A stretch of 64,000 nucleotides of DNA from Halomonas meridiana (GTDB lineage Bacteria; Pseudomonadota; Gammaproteobacteria; Pseudomonadales; Halomonadaceae): NCBI RefSeq assembly GCF_009846525.1, contig NZ_CP024621.1, positions 1,798,001 through 1,862,000 of the forward strand. The letters are read 5' to 3'. A program made the translations under genes and the position numbers. The notes below the pieces were generated by a model that was given only the letters and a program-made list of their open reading frames with translations, searched no databases and was not told the origin of the DNA. Positions 1 to 8,730 of the stretch are shown here, piece after piece; the first letter of the stretch is position 1, and every line of letters starts with the position of its first letter.

Positions 1-369
1 TCGCTGCGCTACACTATGGAGCGTAAGCAGTTTGGTGCGCCGCTGGCGGAGCATCAACTGGTGCAGGCTATGCTGGCAGATAGCAAAACCGAAGCCTACG
101 CAGGCAAAACCATGGTAATGGACGCCGCACGCCGCAAAGATGATGGCGAAAACGTCTCAACCCTAGCCTCCTGCTGCAAGCTGTTCTGTGCCGAGATGGT
201 GGGTCGCGTTGCGGATCGCGCCGTGCAGGTGCACGGCGGTGCGGGCTATATGTCGGAATACGCCGTTGAGCGTTTCTACCGCGATGTGCGTTTGTTCCGC
301 ATTTACGAAGGGACGACGCAAATTCAGCAGCTGGTGATTGCCCGGAACATGGTGCGGGAGGCGTCCTAA
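1..369 (+). CDS. Acyl-CoA dehydrogenase, C-terminal part (cut by window edge)
   Basis: The reading frame is open from base 1, so only about the last 122 residues are present. They match the C-terminal helical domain of acyl-CoA dehydrogenases: an ERKQFG motif near the start, the segment VQVHGGAGYM and the terminal RLFRIYEGTTQIQ, which in this family holds FAD/tetramer contacts. The enzyme would oxidise an acyl-CoA to the 2-enoyl-CoA and pass electrons to ETF, encoded 3.6 kb downstream. The stop overlaps the start of the next gene by 1 bp (TAATG), which suggests translational coupling. Family is clear; substrate chain length is not. Confidence 0.93.
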   Translation, partial: SLRYTMERKQFGAPLAEHQLVQAMLADSKTEAYAGKTMVMDAARRKDDGENVSTLASCCKLFCAEMVGRVADRAVQVHGGAGYMSEYAVERFYRDVRLFRIYEGTTQIQQLVIARNMVREAS

Positions 370-1970
370 TGGCTCTGTCGGTCCCTTACCAAGCGCCAGA
401 TGAGAAGATCTTTGGCCGTCTGGCAAGCGAGCTTTTAGCAGAACTCCCCGAGCGCTTGAGTACCCGCGTGCTGGAAAATGCGAAACGCCTAGCGGATCAC
501 CCCGCGCTTGTGGATGGCAACGTTCGCTGGAGCTACGCCGAGCTGGGGCAAGAGATTCATGCCGCCTACGAGTGGTTAGCTAATTTAGGCATACGGCCCG
601 GCGACCGTATTATGACGGTCAGTGAAAACTGCCGTGCCCTGGTGGTACTGCTGTTGGCCGCCAGTGAAATGGATGTTTGGGTCGCGATTGTCAATTCGCG
701 CCTCTCCGCTCAGGAAGTGGATTTAATCCAAGGCAATTGCCTGCCGCGCCGAGTGTTTTACACCTGCGAAGCCTCCCCAGAGGCGAGCCAGCACGCCGAG
801 CGCCACGCGGCTGACCGCTATCAGCATCCGCAGCTCGGCGGCCTAGCGATTTCACCGCTATTTGATAGCGAGCCAGAGCCTGTTCACGCCAGCGGTGCCG
901 AGCAGGTAGCCGCGATGATCTACACCTCAGGCACCACCGGTACGCCGAAAGGCGTCATGCTGACCCATCGCGGTATTCTGTATATCGCCTCTATTTCAGG
1001 CGGCATGCGTCATCTGAGTGAAGGGCAGCGGGTGTATGGCGTGCTGCCGATGTCTCATGTGTTTGGCCTCTCATCAGTGTGTATGGGTTCGCTGTATAAC
1101 GGCGCGTGCCTGTACACCGTGCCGCGTTTCGAGGCTGCTCAACTGTTGGCAACGTTGAAAGAGGAGCGTATTACGGTGCTCCAAGGTGTGCCTGCCATGT
1201 ATGCTCGCGCCCTGGAGTATTTGAAGCGTGAGCAGCGCGCGTTAGAAGCGCCTGCGCTTATCTATATCTCCGCAGGCGGCTCGCCGCTGGATAGCGATAC
1301 CAAAAAACGCGTGGAAGCTGCGTTTGGCCTAACGCTGCACAATGGCTACGGTCTCACCGAAGCTAGCCCGACGATTAGTCAAACCCGCATTGAAGACCGC
1401 CACCAGAGCAGCACCGTGGGCCGCGTGCTGCCGCTGTTGGAGTATCGGTTAGAGCCCCTAGGCAGCAGCGGCACGTCAGAAAAGGCAGGCGATGAGATCG
1501 GCGAGCTGTGGGTGCGTGGCCCTAATATCATGAAAGGTTACTTCCGCCAGCCGGACGCCACCCGCGCCACCTTAACGGAAGATGGCTGGCTCAATACCGG
1601 TGATATCGCCAAACTGGATCACGACGATCAGCTCTATATCGTGGGCCGCAGTAAAGAGCTGATTATTCGCTCGGGCTTCAACATCTACCCGCCGGATGTG
1701 GAAGCAGTGATTAATGAGCATCCTGCGGTGACGTTAACCGCAGTGGTCGGGCGGCAGGTGGCTGGCAATGAAGAGGTCGTGGCATTTGTGCAGTGTGAGC
1801 CGGGCATTGAAGTCGATATGGCAGAACTCAAAGCCTTTATTGCCGAGCGGCTTGCGCCCTATAAGCGTCCGACGCAGATTATGCTAATGGATGCGCTGCC
1901 TTCCACCGCCAGCGGTAAGATTTTAAAAGGACGGCTACGCGACTTGGCCCAGCAGGAGAGCGCTTTATGA
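369..1970 (+). CDS. AMP-forming acyl-CoA synthetase (class I adenylate-forming ligase)
   Basis: The 533-residue protein has the ANL-superfamily signatures in order: P-loop YTSGTTGTPKG at about 185-195, GYGLTEASP near 325, a WLNTGDIA hinge-proximal motif near 407 and a C-terminal SGKILKGRL carrying the catalytic lysine near 515. It should activate a carboxylic acid with ATP and CoA to give the acyl-CoA used by the neighbouring dehydrogenases. The ATG overlaps the previous stop by 1 bp and its end overlaps the next gene by 4 bp, so it sits inside a tight operon. It resembles long/medium-chain fatty acid and cyclohexanecarboxylate ligases; the true substrate is not visible. Confidence 0.93.
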   Translation: MALSVPYQAPDEKIFGRLASELLAELPERLSTRVLENAKRLADHPALVDGNVRWSYAELGQEIHAAYEWLANLGIRPGDRIMTVSENCRALVVLLLAASEMDVWVAIVNSRLSAQEVDLIQGNCLPRRVFYTCEASPEASQHAERHAADRYQHPQLGGLAISPLFDSEPEPVHASGAEQVAAMIYTSGTTGTPKGVMLTHRGILYIASISGGMRHLSEGQRVYGVLPMSHVFGLSSVCMGSLYNGACLYTVPRFEAAQLLATLKEERITVLQGVPAMYARALEYLKREQRALEAPALIYISAGGSPLDSDTKKRVEAAFGLTLHNGYGLTEASPTISQTRIEDRHQSSTVGRVLPLLEYRLEPLGSSGTSEKAGDEIGELWVRGPNIMKGYFRQPDATRATLTEDGWLNTGDIAKLDHDDQLYIVGRSKELIIRSGFNIYPPDVEAVINEHPAVTLTAVVGRQVAGNEEVVAFVQCEPGIEVDMAELKAFIAERLAPYKRPTQIMLMDALPSTASGKILKGRLRDLAQQESAL

Positions 1971-2437
1971 GCGAATCAGACAGCGCTAACGCCTCAACAA
2001 TACCCCAGGCGCTGATGGGCTATCACGAATTGCTGGGCATGCACGTGGTGGAGTGGGAAGAGGGGCGCGCGGTGGTGGAACTCACCATTGAACCCAAGCA
2101 CCTTAACCGCAGCGGCAATGTGCATGGCGGCGTCTTGGCTTCCATGCTGGACAGCGCCTTAAGCCTAGCGGGCCTGCACTGTGATGTGCCAGGGCATATT
2201 CGCCGTGGGATGACGCTATCACTCACCACCACCTTTGTCGGGCCTGCTCGGCATGGCGTGTTGCGGGCCACGGGCACGCTGCGTGGCGGTGGGCAAAAAA
2301 CCTTCATGACCAGCGGTGAGATTATCGATGAGCGGGGCAATCTGGTGGCTATGGGCGAAGGCTCGTTTCGCCGCCGCAGTGGCAGCGAATCGTCACAAGG
2401 CATTCCCGACCCGCAGTTGAGGGAGCCTGGCGAGTGA
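1967..2437 (+). CDS. PaaI-type hotdog-fold acyl-CoA thioesterase
   Basis: 156 residues with a single hotdog domain. The segment from about H53 (HGGVLASMLDSA) is the PaaI/YbdB-type signature, whose helix carries the catalytic acid. The predicted reaction is hydrolysis of acyl- or aryl-CoA thioesters, probably relieving CoA trapping in this catabolic operon. The start overlaps the ligase stop as ATGA, and its own stop overlaps the GTG of the next gene, so the four genes from base 1 look co-transcribed and translationally coupled. The C-terminal 20 residues are a short polar tail outside the fold. Confidence 0.88.
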   Translation: MSESDSANASTIPQALMGYHELLGMHVVEWEEGRAVVELTIEPKHLNRSGNVHGGVLASMLDSALSLAGLHCDVPGHIRRGMTLSLTTTFVGPARHGVLRATGTLRGGGQKTFMTSGEIIDERGNLVAMGEGSFRRRSGSESSQGIPDPQLREPGE

Positions 2438-3819
2438 GCCCAGCCCGTTTCCGGGTTTCCTGTTTGCTACTGGTGACGCTTGCCACGCTGATTCATTTGG
2501 TCGGTGGCAGCGTGGCGTGGCAAGCCGCAGGCATCGTTGCGCTGCTGCTTTATTTGGTGACCCTGAAAGGTCAACTCACCCGCATGGCCAAGGGGCTGCT
2601 GTGTGCCGCTGGCGTACTCGCGCTGCTCGCGCTATGGCGCTCGCCCACCCCTGGGCAGCTGCTGTTTGAGGCGAGTGGGCGTTTTGCGTTTTTTGCCACC
2701 TTTATAGTGGCGCTGAGTATGCTGCGCTTACCTGCCTATCGCTCCCGTTTAGTGCGCCGCTGCGGGCAAAGCATGCTGCTTCAATCCCCCAGCCGCCGTT
2801 ATCCGATCTTATCCCTGGGCTCGGCGCTGTTTGGCATCATTCTGAACATTGGCGTGCTGAATCTGTTTGCCGCGATGATCGAGAAGAGCAATACCCTGAG
2901 TGCCGCCCAAGGGCGCGCCTGGGTGCGTGAGGCCCGCCAGCGGCGAATGATGCTGGCGCTGCTGCGCGGATTTTCGCTGGCACCGCTAATTTCGCCCATG
3001 GGTATTGGGGTAGCCGTGGTGCTTTCAAGCCTTCCCCAGGTCACCTGGTCACAGCTGGCACCCTATATTCTAGGGGCCGCCGCGCTGATTTTTATGGCGG
3101 GCTGGGCGGTGGACTATTTCACCGGCCCGCACCCACCCGCCAATAAAACCTATGTCACCCCGTCGCTGCGCCCGTTGGCGCAGTTTAGCGTTTTGCTAAT
3201 CGGCATTGTGGCGCTGGTGTTCTCTATTGCGTGGCTGCTGGAGTTACGACTCCCCATTGCCGCGCTGCTGGGCGCGCCTACCGGGGCGCTCTTATGGCTG
3301 GCTTGGCAGCGTCGCAGGCTGGGCTTTGGCGGGTTGCCTGCCGCCATAACGGCGGTGCATCGTCAGCTACCTTGGTTGCTGTCTCCCAGCGCTAATGAAA
3401 TCGTGGTGCTGGGGGCGGCAGGCTATTTGGGGCATGTATGCGTGGGCTTGGTGGATACTCAGCAGCTAGCACCGCTATTGGCGGTGCTAGACCCGCTGGG
3501 CACTTTGAATGCGGTGTTAGCCATGCTGATGGTGGTGGGGCTAGCGCAAATAGGCGTCAACCCGATTGTCACGGTGACGCTGTTGGTGGGCTTGCTCCCT
3601 ACGCTGGGCATTGAGGGGTTAACGCCTGAGCTGATTGGGGCATCGTTAATGGTAGGCTGGGCGCTGGCGCTGATGTCATCACCCATGACCGCTTCCATGC
3701 TGATTCTCTCGCGCTTTACCGGCGTACCCGCCACCCGCATCGGTTACCGCTGGAACGGGCGCTTTTTGGTCGCTGCCATCCCGCTGCTGGCGTTATGGTT
3801 TGGTTGGTCGCCTTTCTGA
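2434..3819 (+). CDS. Multi-pass membrane protein, transporter-like
   Basis: 461 residues, about 12 hydrophobic helices, start GTG at 2434 overlapping the thioesterase stop. Helices are separated by short basic loops (for example the arginine-rich stretch near residues 95-115). A segment near residues 370-390, AQIGVNPIVTVTLL, resembles the substrate-binding hairpin of DASS/CitM-type ion-coupled carboxylate transporters. I do not recognise a specific family. Position at the end of an acid-activation operon suggests uptake or export of the acid or its product. A rho-independent terminator follows at 3836. Confidence 0.8.
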   Translation: MSPARFRVSCLLLVTLATLIHLVGGSVAWQAAGIVALLLYLVTLKGQLTRMAKGLLCAAGVLALLALWRSPTPGQLLFEASGRFAFFATFIVALSMLRLPAYRSRLVRRCGQSMLLQSPSRRYPILSLGSALFGIILNIGVLNLFAAMIEKSNTLSAAQGRAWVREARQRRMMLALLRGFSLAPLISPMGIGVAVVLSSLPQVTWSQLAPYILGAAALIFMAGWAVDYFTGPHPPANKTYVTPSLRPLAQFSVLLIGIVALVFSIAWLLELRLPIAALLGAPTGALLWLAWQRRRLGFGGLPAAITAVHRQLPWLLSPSANEIVVLGAAGYLGHVCVGLVDTQQLAPLLAVLDPLGTLNAVLAMLMVVGLAQIGVNPIVTVTLLVGLLPTLGIEGLTPELIGASLMVGWALALMSSPMTASMLILSRFTGVPATRIGYRWNGRFLVAAIPLLALWFGWSPF

Positions 3820-3835
3820 GGTTGGCTGTTCAAGG

Positions 3836-3866
3836 AAACGCTTGACCTTTGGCAGGCGTTTTTTTA
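3836..3866 (+). terminator. Rho-independent terminator after the ligase operon
   Basis: AAACGC pairs with GCGTTT across a loop of about 14 bases, followed by a run of seven T. It lies 17 bases after the stop of the membrane protein and separates that operon from etfBA. Confidence 0.65.
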
Positions 3867-3893
3867 TTGTTATTTTTATAAAGTGAAATATTA

Positions 3894-3908
3894 TTTTGCT
3901 ATGCGGAA
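3894..3908. promoter_or_regulatory. Candidate IclR-type operator upstream of etfBA
   Basis: TTTTGCTATGCGGAA is a 7-1-7 near palindrome of the TTCCGC-n3-GCGGAA type bound by IclR-family regulators. It lies 36 bp before etfB. A copy with 14 of 15 identical bases lies at 16012 upstream of the TRAP operon, and a related site is at 11469. Site recognition is inference; no regulator gene is in the window. Confidence 0.4.
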
Positions 3909-3944
3909 TAAAAAGCCGATGGTTCAATCGCTGGAGCATGCCTT

Positions 3945-4694
3945 ATGAAAATCCTCGTCGCGGTGAAACGCGTCATCGACTACAACGTCAAAATCCGCGT
4001 CAAAGCGGACCATTCTGATGTGGACCTTACCAACGTCAAAATGGCCATGAACCCCTTCTGCGAAATTGCCGTGGAAGAGGCGGTGCGCCTGAAAGAGAAG
4101 GGCGTGGCCACCGAAGTCGTGGCCGTGACCGTGGGCCCCAAGGCCGCCCAAGAGCAGCTGCGCACCGCGCTGGCGCTGGGGGCTGACCGTGCCATCCACA
4201 TTGAAACCGACGAGCGCGCCGAATCGCTGGCGGTGGCCAAACTGCTGGCCAAAGTGGTGGACGAAGAGCAGCCCGGCCTCGTCATCCTCGGCAAACAGGC
4301 CATCGACACCGACAACAACCAGACCGGACAGATGCTCGCCGCGCTGACTAACCTGCCGCAAGGCACCTTCGCCTCAGAAGTCGCGGTAGACGGTGACAAG
4401 GTTAATGTCACGCGTGAAATCGACGGCGGCCTGCAAACTGTCGCGCTGACACTCCCGGCCATCGTCACCACCGACCTGCGCCTGAATGAACCGCGCTACG
4501 CCAAGCTGCCGGACATCATGAAGGCTAAGAAGAAGCCGTTGGATGTCAAAACCCCCGCCGACTATGGCGTTGAGGTGGCTTCCAAGGTCACGCTGCTCAA
4601 GGTGGAATCCCCTGCTGAGCGCAAAGGCGGTATCAAAGTGGCCTCGGTAGACGAGCTGATCGACAAACTGAAAAACGAAGCCAAAGTGATCTAA
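3945..4694 (+). CDS. etfB: Electron transfer flavoprotein beta subunit
   Basis: 249 residues, the usual length. The N-terminus [20 protein letters not shown], the segment [16 protein letters not shown] and the C-terminal [17 protein letters not shown] are typical of bacterial EtfB, which binds AMP and docks to acyl-CoA dehydrogenases. The EtfAB heterodimer collects electrons from dehydrogenases, such as those encoded at 7.6-9.9 kb, and passes them to ETF-ubiquinone oxidoreductase in the inner membrane. The gene lies 45 bp upstream of etfA. An IclR-like operator lies in its promoter region. Confidence 0.97.
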   Translation: MKILVAVKRVIDYNVKIRVKADHSDVDLTNVKMAMNPFCEIAVEEAVRLKEKGVATEVVAVTVGPKAAQEQLRTALALGADRAIHIETDERAESLAVAKLLAKVVDEEQPGLVILGKQAIDTDNNQTGQMLAALTNLPQGTFASEVAVDGDKVNVTREIDGGLQTVALTLPAIVTTDLRLNEPRYAKLPDIMKAKKKPLDVKTPADYGVEVASKVTLLKVESPAERKGGIKVASVDELIDKLKNEAKVI

Positions 4695-4739
4695 GGTCGG
4701 CGTGACGTTGATCGACATGCTTTGAAAGGAGTGAATTCT

Positions 4740-5666
4740 ATGAGCATTCTGGTACTTGCCGACCTTCATGAAGGTCAGTTAGCGGGCGCCACCGCCCACG
4801 TCGTGGCGGCCGCCCAAGCCATCGGTGGCGATATTGATATTCTGGTCGCCGGTGAAGGCGTTCAGGCAGCAGCAGACGCCGCTGCCAAGCTCGACCGCGT
4901 CAACAAAGTACGCGTTGCCGATAACGCCGTGTACGCCCACCAGCTTGCCGAGCCCATGGGAGCGCTGCTGGTCGCGCTGGCCGATGATTACAGTCACGTG
5001 CTGGCCAGTGCCTCCACCACCGGCAAAAACGTCCTGCCGCGCCTGGCCGCGCTAAAAGACGTCAGCCAGCTATCGGATGTGCTGGGTGTTGAAAGTGCCG
5101 ATACCTTCCTGCGCCCGATCTACGCCGGTAACGCCATTGCCACGGTCAAAAGCGATGACGTGCTGAAAGTCATCACCGTGCGTACCACTGGCTTCGATGC
5201 GGTGGGCAGTAGCGGCAGTGCAACGATCGAAGCCGTCGATACCGTGTTGGAAAACACCCAGTCCAGCTTTGTGAAGCAAGAGCTGGCGCAAAGCGACCGC
5301 CCAGAACTCGGCGGCGCCAAGGTCGTCATCTCAGGCGGCCGCGGCATGGGCAACGGTGAAAACTTCACGCTGCTGAACGGCATTGCCGACAAGTTGGGCG
5401 CCGCCATTGGCGCTTCTCGCGCGGCGGTAGACGCCGGCTTCGTGCCTAACGACATGCAGGTGGGTCAGACCGGTAAGATCGTCGCACCCGAGCTCTATAT
5501 TGCGGTAGGTATCAGCGGTGCGATTCAGCACTTGGCGGGCATGAAAGACTCCAAGGTGATCGTCGCGATCAACAAAGACGACGAAGCACCGATCTTCCAG
5601 GTGGCCGACTATGGCCTGGTCGGGGATCTGTTCGAGATCCTGCCGGAACTGGAAAGCAAGCTGTAA
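4740..5666 (+). CDS. etfA: Electron transfer flavoprotein alpha subunit
   Basis: 308 residues from the ATG at 4740, chosen because AAAGGAG (4725-4731) lies 8 bases upstream; an in-frame TTG at 4722 lacks a ribosome site. The N-terminal Rossmann-like half is followed by the C-terminal FAD-binding half, seen as [12 protein letters not shown] near residue 200, [23 protein letters not shown] near 245-265 and the closing [15 protein letters not shown]. It forms the FAD-carrying subunit of ETF with EtfB. A large hairpin repeat follows at 5688. Confidence 0.97.
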   Translation: MSILVLADLHEGQLAGATAHVVAAAQAIGGDIDILVAGEGVQAAADAAAKLDRVNKVRVADNAVYAHQLAEPMGALLVALADDYSHVLASASTTGKNVLPRLAALKDVSQLSDVLGVESADTFLRPIYAGNAIATVKSDDVLKVITVRTTGFDAVGSSGSATIEAVDTVLENTQSSFVKQELAQSDRPELGGAKVVISGGRGMGNGENFTLLNGIADKLGAAIGASRAAVDAGFVPNDMQVGQTGKIVAPELYIAVGISGAIQHLAGMKDSKVIVAINKDDEAPIFQVADYGLVGDLFEILPELESKL

Positions 5667-5687
5667 AAGCTTCTTGCATCCACGTCT

Positions 5688-5786
5688 TGGTCGGAATAAC
5701 CCGTAGCGGGGGTCTTTCGCCATGGATGGCGAAAGTAGCGCCCATGGATGGGTTCACAGCGCCCCCACGCAGGGTTGTTCCGACCA
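5688..5786. repeat. Large intergenic inverted-repeat element after etfA
   Basis: Outer arms of 15 bp (left arm TGGTCGGAATAACCC at 5688-5702, right arm at 5772-5786, one G/T mismatch) enclose a second perfect hairpin with 10-bp arms CTTTCGCCAT / ATGGCGAAAG at 5714-5735. A further CCCATGGATGGG core lies inside. It resembles REP/BIME-type intergenic repeats built around CCATGGATGG in related gammaproteobacteria (recollection, not searched). It may stabilise or terminate the etf transcript. Confidence 0.6.
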
Positions 5787-5870
5787 TGCCACTGCAGTGT
5801 GGCATCTTATTGAAAGGCCCTGTGGTGCCTTTTGCAGTATTGCTTCAAAATAATAACTAGCGAGTTTTCC

Positions 5871-6830
5871 ATGCTAACCCAACTGACTGCCTCGATGGCG
5901 CTGCCGGTTATCGGCTCTCCCATGTTTATCGTTTCTGGCCCTGAGCTGGTCATTGCCCAGTGTCAGGCGGGGATTATTGGCGCGTTACCGGCGCTGAATG
6001 CCAGGCCTGCGGAAGTGCTTCGGGAGTGGCTGCAGCAGATTACCGATACCTTAGACGACTATAGCGCTCAGAATCCGCAGCAGCCCGCCGCGCCGTTTGC
6101 GGTGAATCAGATCGTGCACCCCACCAATGACCGCCTGGAGCATGATGTGGCGCTATGCGCTGAGTACAAGGTGCCACTGATCATTACCAGCCTGCATGCG
6201 CCCAATCGAGTGGTCGAGCAGGTGCACGCCTATGGCGGCCTGGTGTTTCATGACGTGACCACGTTGAGGCACGCTAAAAAAGCCATCGATGCCGGGGTGG
6301 ATGGGCTGATTTTGGTCTGCCATGGCGCAGGCGGTCATGCGGGGCGGCTTAACCCCTTCGCTTTTGTGGCCGAGGTCAGGCAGTTTTACGATGGCCCGCT
6401 GGTGCTGGCAGGGACGATAACCAAAGGCGAGCAGATCGCCGCCGCCCAGGCGCTGGGCGTGGACATGGTGTATATGGGCACGCGCTTTATTGCCACCCAG
6501 GAGGCCAATGCTCAGCCAGCGTACAAGCAGATGGTACTGGAAGCCGCTGCGGGGGATATCGTCTATACCAACCTATTTACTGGCGTGCACGGAAACTACC
6601 TGCGCCAAAGCATCGAGCTGGCCGGGCTTGACCCAGAGGCACTGCCAGAGGGCGACAAAAGCGCCATGCGCTATGGATCAGGCGGCAGCAGCAAGGCAAA
6701 AGCGTGGCGGGATATTTGGGGTGCAGGGCAAGGGGTGGGGGGCATTACCACACTGAACAGCGTGGCCGATGAAGTAGCCACGCTGCGCGACGATTACCAA
6801 CAAGCGCTGAATCAATTGCGGCGGCGCTGA
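5871..6830 (+). CDS. Nitronate monooxygenase / 2-nitropropane dioxygenase family FMN enzyme
   Basis: 319 residues from ATG at 5871, which fits the conserved N-terminus (MALPVIGSPMFIVSGPELV). A TIM barrel is indicated by CHGAGGHAGRLNPFAFV near 150-165, a phosphate-binding and catalytic-histidine region, and by MGTRFIATQEA near 205-215. These enzymes oxidise alkyl nitronates such as propionate-3-nitronate with FMN and O2; in acyl-CoA clusters some relatives act as enoyl reductases. The gene stands alone between the etf repeat and a convergent hydratase gene, which it overlaps by 19 bp at the stops. Confidence 0.88.
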   Translation: MLTQLTASMALPVIGSPMFIVSGPELVIAQCQAGIIGALPALNARPAEVLREWLQQITDTLDDYSAQNPQQPAAPFAVNQIVHPTNDRLEHDVALCAEYKVPLIITSLHAPNRVVEQVHAYGGLVFHDVTTLRHAKKAIDAGVDGLILVCHGAGGHAGRLNPFAFVAEVRQFYDGPLVLAGTITKGEQIAAAQALGVDMVYMGTRFIATQEANAQPAYKQMVLEAAAGDIVYTNLFTGVHGNYLRQSIELAGLDPEALPEGDKSAMRYGSGGSSKAKAWRDIWGAGQGVGGITTLNSVADEVATLRDDYQQALNQLRRR

Positions 6831-7591
6831 CGAAAAGCAGCCACGCGAGCATGAAAATCCTCGGTGGCCTTACACTCATCCTGCAGTGCGCCTTCAAGCG
6901 TTAGCGTGTCGTCTAACGGCAGGTTCGCCGCCTGTCGCATGGCCCGTTTTGTTGCTCCCAGCGCTTGGGGTGACTGAGCCACCAGGGCCTGTGCCAGCGC
7001 TCGTGCTTCCGCTAACACCTGATCATCTTCCACTGCCCGGTTGGCCAAGCCCAGCGCCACACAGCGCTCGGCATCCATTGGGGTAGCCAGTGCCGCCATC
7101 TCAAAGGCCTGGGCGTGGCCAAGCTTGCGTACCAAATGCCAGCAAGCGCCGCCGTCGGGAATCAAGCCAATATTGATAAAGGCCAGTTTTAGGTAAGCCG
7201 AGCGGCCCATCACCACTATATCGCTGGCCAGCACGTAGGACACACCAATCCCCGCGGCAGCGCCGCTTACGGCGGCGATTACGGGCTTTTCCATCGTCAT
7301 CATGCTGCGCAGCGCAGGCAAAAAAAGCGTTGCCAGCCGTTGGCTTGCAGGCTGGGTGGAGGCCTTTTCGAATTCTGCTAAATCAGCACCGGCACAAAAG
7401 GCGCTACCTTCACCGCTCAGGATCACGCAGTGCACCTGCGGGTCAACTGCCACGGTGGCTAATGCGTTATTGAGCGCCAGGGCCGTGGGCTCGTTGAGGG
7501 CATTGCGCACCGCAGGGCGCGCAATGGTCACTTCGGCGATACCGCCCTCGGTAGTCTCAAGGTGTACTAACGGATCGTCTTCCCTGCGCAT
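6812..7591 (-). CDS. Enoyl-CoA hydratase/isomerase (crotonase family)
   Basis: 259 residues. The oxyanion-hole segments are visible: SGEGSAFCAGADL near 60-70 and AVSGAAAGIGVSYVLASD near 103-120. The usual first catalytic glutamate of hydratases (in a QPE segment) is not found; the aligned segment reads LKLAFINIGLIPDGG, with an aspartate as in PaaG-like isomerases. The protein may therefore be an isomerase or a ring-modifying enzyme, not a simple hydratase. It starts 10 bp after the next dehydrogenase gene with a good ribosome site (AAGGAG), so it is the last gene of a four-gene leftward operon. Confidence 0.88.
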   Translation of the reverse strand: MRREDDPLVHLETTEGGIAEVTIARPAVRNALNEPTALALNNALATVAVDPQVHCVILSGEGSAFCAGADLAEFEKASTQPASQRLATLFLPALRSMMTMEKPVIAAVSGAAAGIGVSYVLASDIVVMGRSAYLKLAFINIGLIPDGGACWHLVRKLGHAQAFEMAALATPMDAERCVALGLANRAVEDDQVLAEARALAQALVAQSPQALGATKRAMRQAANLPLDDTLTLEGALQDECKATEDFHARVAAFRQRRRN

Positions 7592-7601
7592 GAGCTTCTC
7601 C

Positions 7602-8720
7602 TTAGGCGGCGTCGAGCTGTTCGCTCACCGTCTCAAGGTGATAGTCGCTGTCGCCCAGGTAGTGATCAAACATCACCAAATGTTTGGCGTAGTGGGCCAC
7701 GTAGCACTCTTCGGTCATACCCATGCCGCCATGAAGCTGAATGGCCTGTTCCGCAATAAAGCGCGCAGACTCGCCGCAGTAGGCCTTGGCCGCGGCGATT
7801 TTATAGTCCCGTTCGTCAGCAGGCAGCGAGAGGCTGGTGGCGGCGAGAATCGCCATGGAGCGCGACTGCTCCAGGTGAAGATGCATATCCACCATGCGGT
7901 GCTGCAGTGACTGGAACGTGGCCAGCGGCAGGCCAAACTGCTTGCGCTCTTTTAAATAGGCGAGGGTTTGGTCGCAGGCGGTTTCCATTGCGCCGATGGC
8001 TTCGGCGCAAAGTGCGGCGCGGCCAAGAGCCAGTACCTCTGCCAGCGCGTCACCTGCGTCTTCGCTTAGGCAGTTCTCTAGCGGCAGAGTCACGTTATGC
8101 AGCGTTAGGTCACCGGCGGGCTGGTCATCCATCGTGAGATAGGTCTGTAAGGTGACGCCGTGAGTGTCCGCAGGGATGATAAACAGCCCCAGTTTGCCGG
8201 TAGGCAGTTGGGCGGTCACCAGCGTGGCGGCGGCACTGCCCAGGTTCATTACGACATCTTTGCGGCCGTGAAGCTGCCACTGGCCATCTTGTTGGCTCGC
8301 TTGGGTCGAAATATCGAACGCGTCATAGCGGGCGGTGTGTTCTTGCCAAGCCAAGGCGAGCTGGTGTTCACCTTCCAACAGCGGGGCCAGCCAGCGCTCC
8401 TGCTGTGCGGGGTTGGCGCATAGCGCAAGCAGCTGCCCGGGCATGACTAACCCAAACAGGTACGCTTCTGGCACTAAGCCGCGCCCCAACGCTTGCATAA
8501 TAATCATTAAGTCGGTGCCGTCGCCGCCTAGCCCGCCGACGTCTTCGCTAAACGGCATATGCAGCAGGCCCAGCTCGGCAAAAGTGCGCCATAGCGGGCT
8601 GGCCCCTTGGGCAGGCGCTTCAAGCATAGCGCGGCGCTGTTCGGGCGTTACCTGGTCGGCCACTAAGCGTGTCAGTGTCTCTTCGAGCATGCGCTGCTCG
8701 TCGGTGAGTGCAAAATCCAT
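7602..8720 (-). CDS. Acyl-CoA dehydrogenase family protein
   Basis: 372 residues. N-terminal helical domain (MDFALTDEQRMLEETLTRL), middle beta domain and C-terminal helices are all present, with KERKQFGLPLATFQSLQHRMVDM near 265-285 and the conserved IQLHGGMGMTEE near 340. This subtype (beginning FxLTxEQ, ending near the HGGMGMTEE helix) is often encoded next to a second dehydrogenase, and the pair works as a heteromer on steroid, terpenoid or cyclic acyl-CoAs. The adjacent gene at 8731 encodes such a partner. FAD-dependent, cytoplasmic, electrons to ETF. Confidence 0.93.
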   Translation of the reverse strand: MDFALTDEQRMLEETLTRLVADQVTPEQRRAMLEAPAQGASPLWRTFAELGLLHMPFSEDVGGLGGDGTDLMIIMQALGRGLVPEAYLFGLVMPGQLLALCANPAQQERWLAPLLEGEHQLALAWQEHTARYDAFDISTQASQQDGQWQLHGRKDVVMNLGSAAATLVTAQLPTGKLGLFIIPADTHGVTLQTYLTMDDQPAGDLTLHNVTLPLENCLSEDAGDALAEVLALGRAALCAEAIGAMETACDQTLAYLKERKQFGLPLATFQSLQHRMVDMHLHLEQSRSMAILAATSLSLPADERDYKIAAAKAYCGESARFIAEQAIQLHGGMGMTEECYVAHYAKHLVMFDHYLGDSDYHLETVSEQLDAA

Positions 8721-8730
8721 GGTGACCCCC

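Noticed and set aside
4374-4769. Leftward frames opposite etfB and etfA
   Set aside because: Antisense shadows of strongly conserved genes; no family features.
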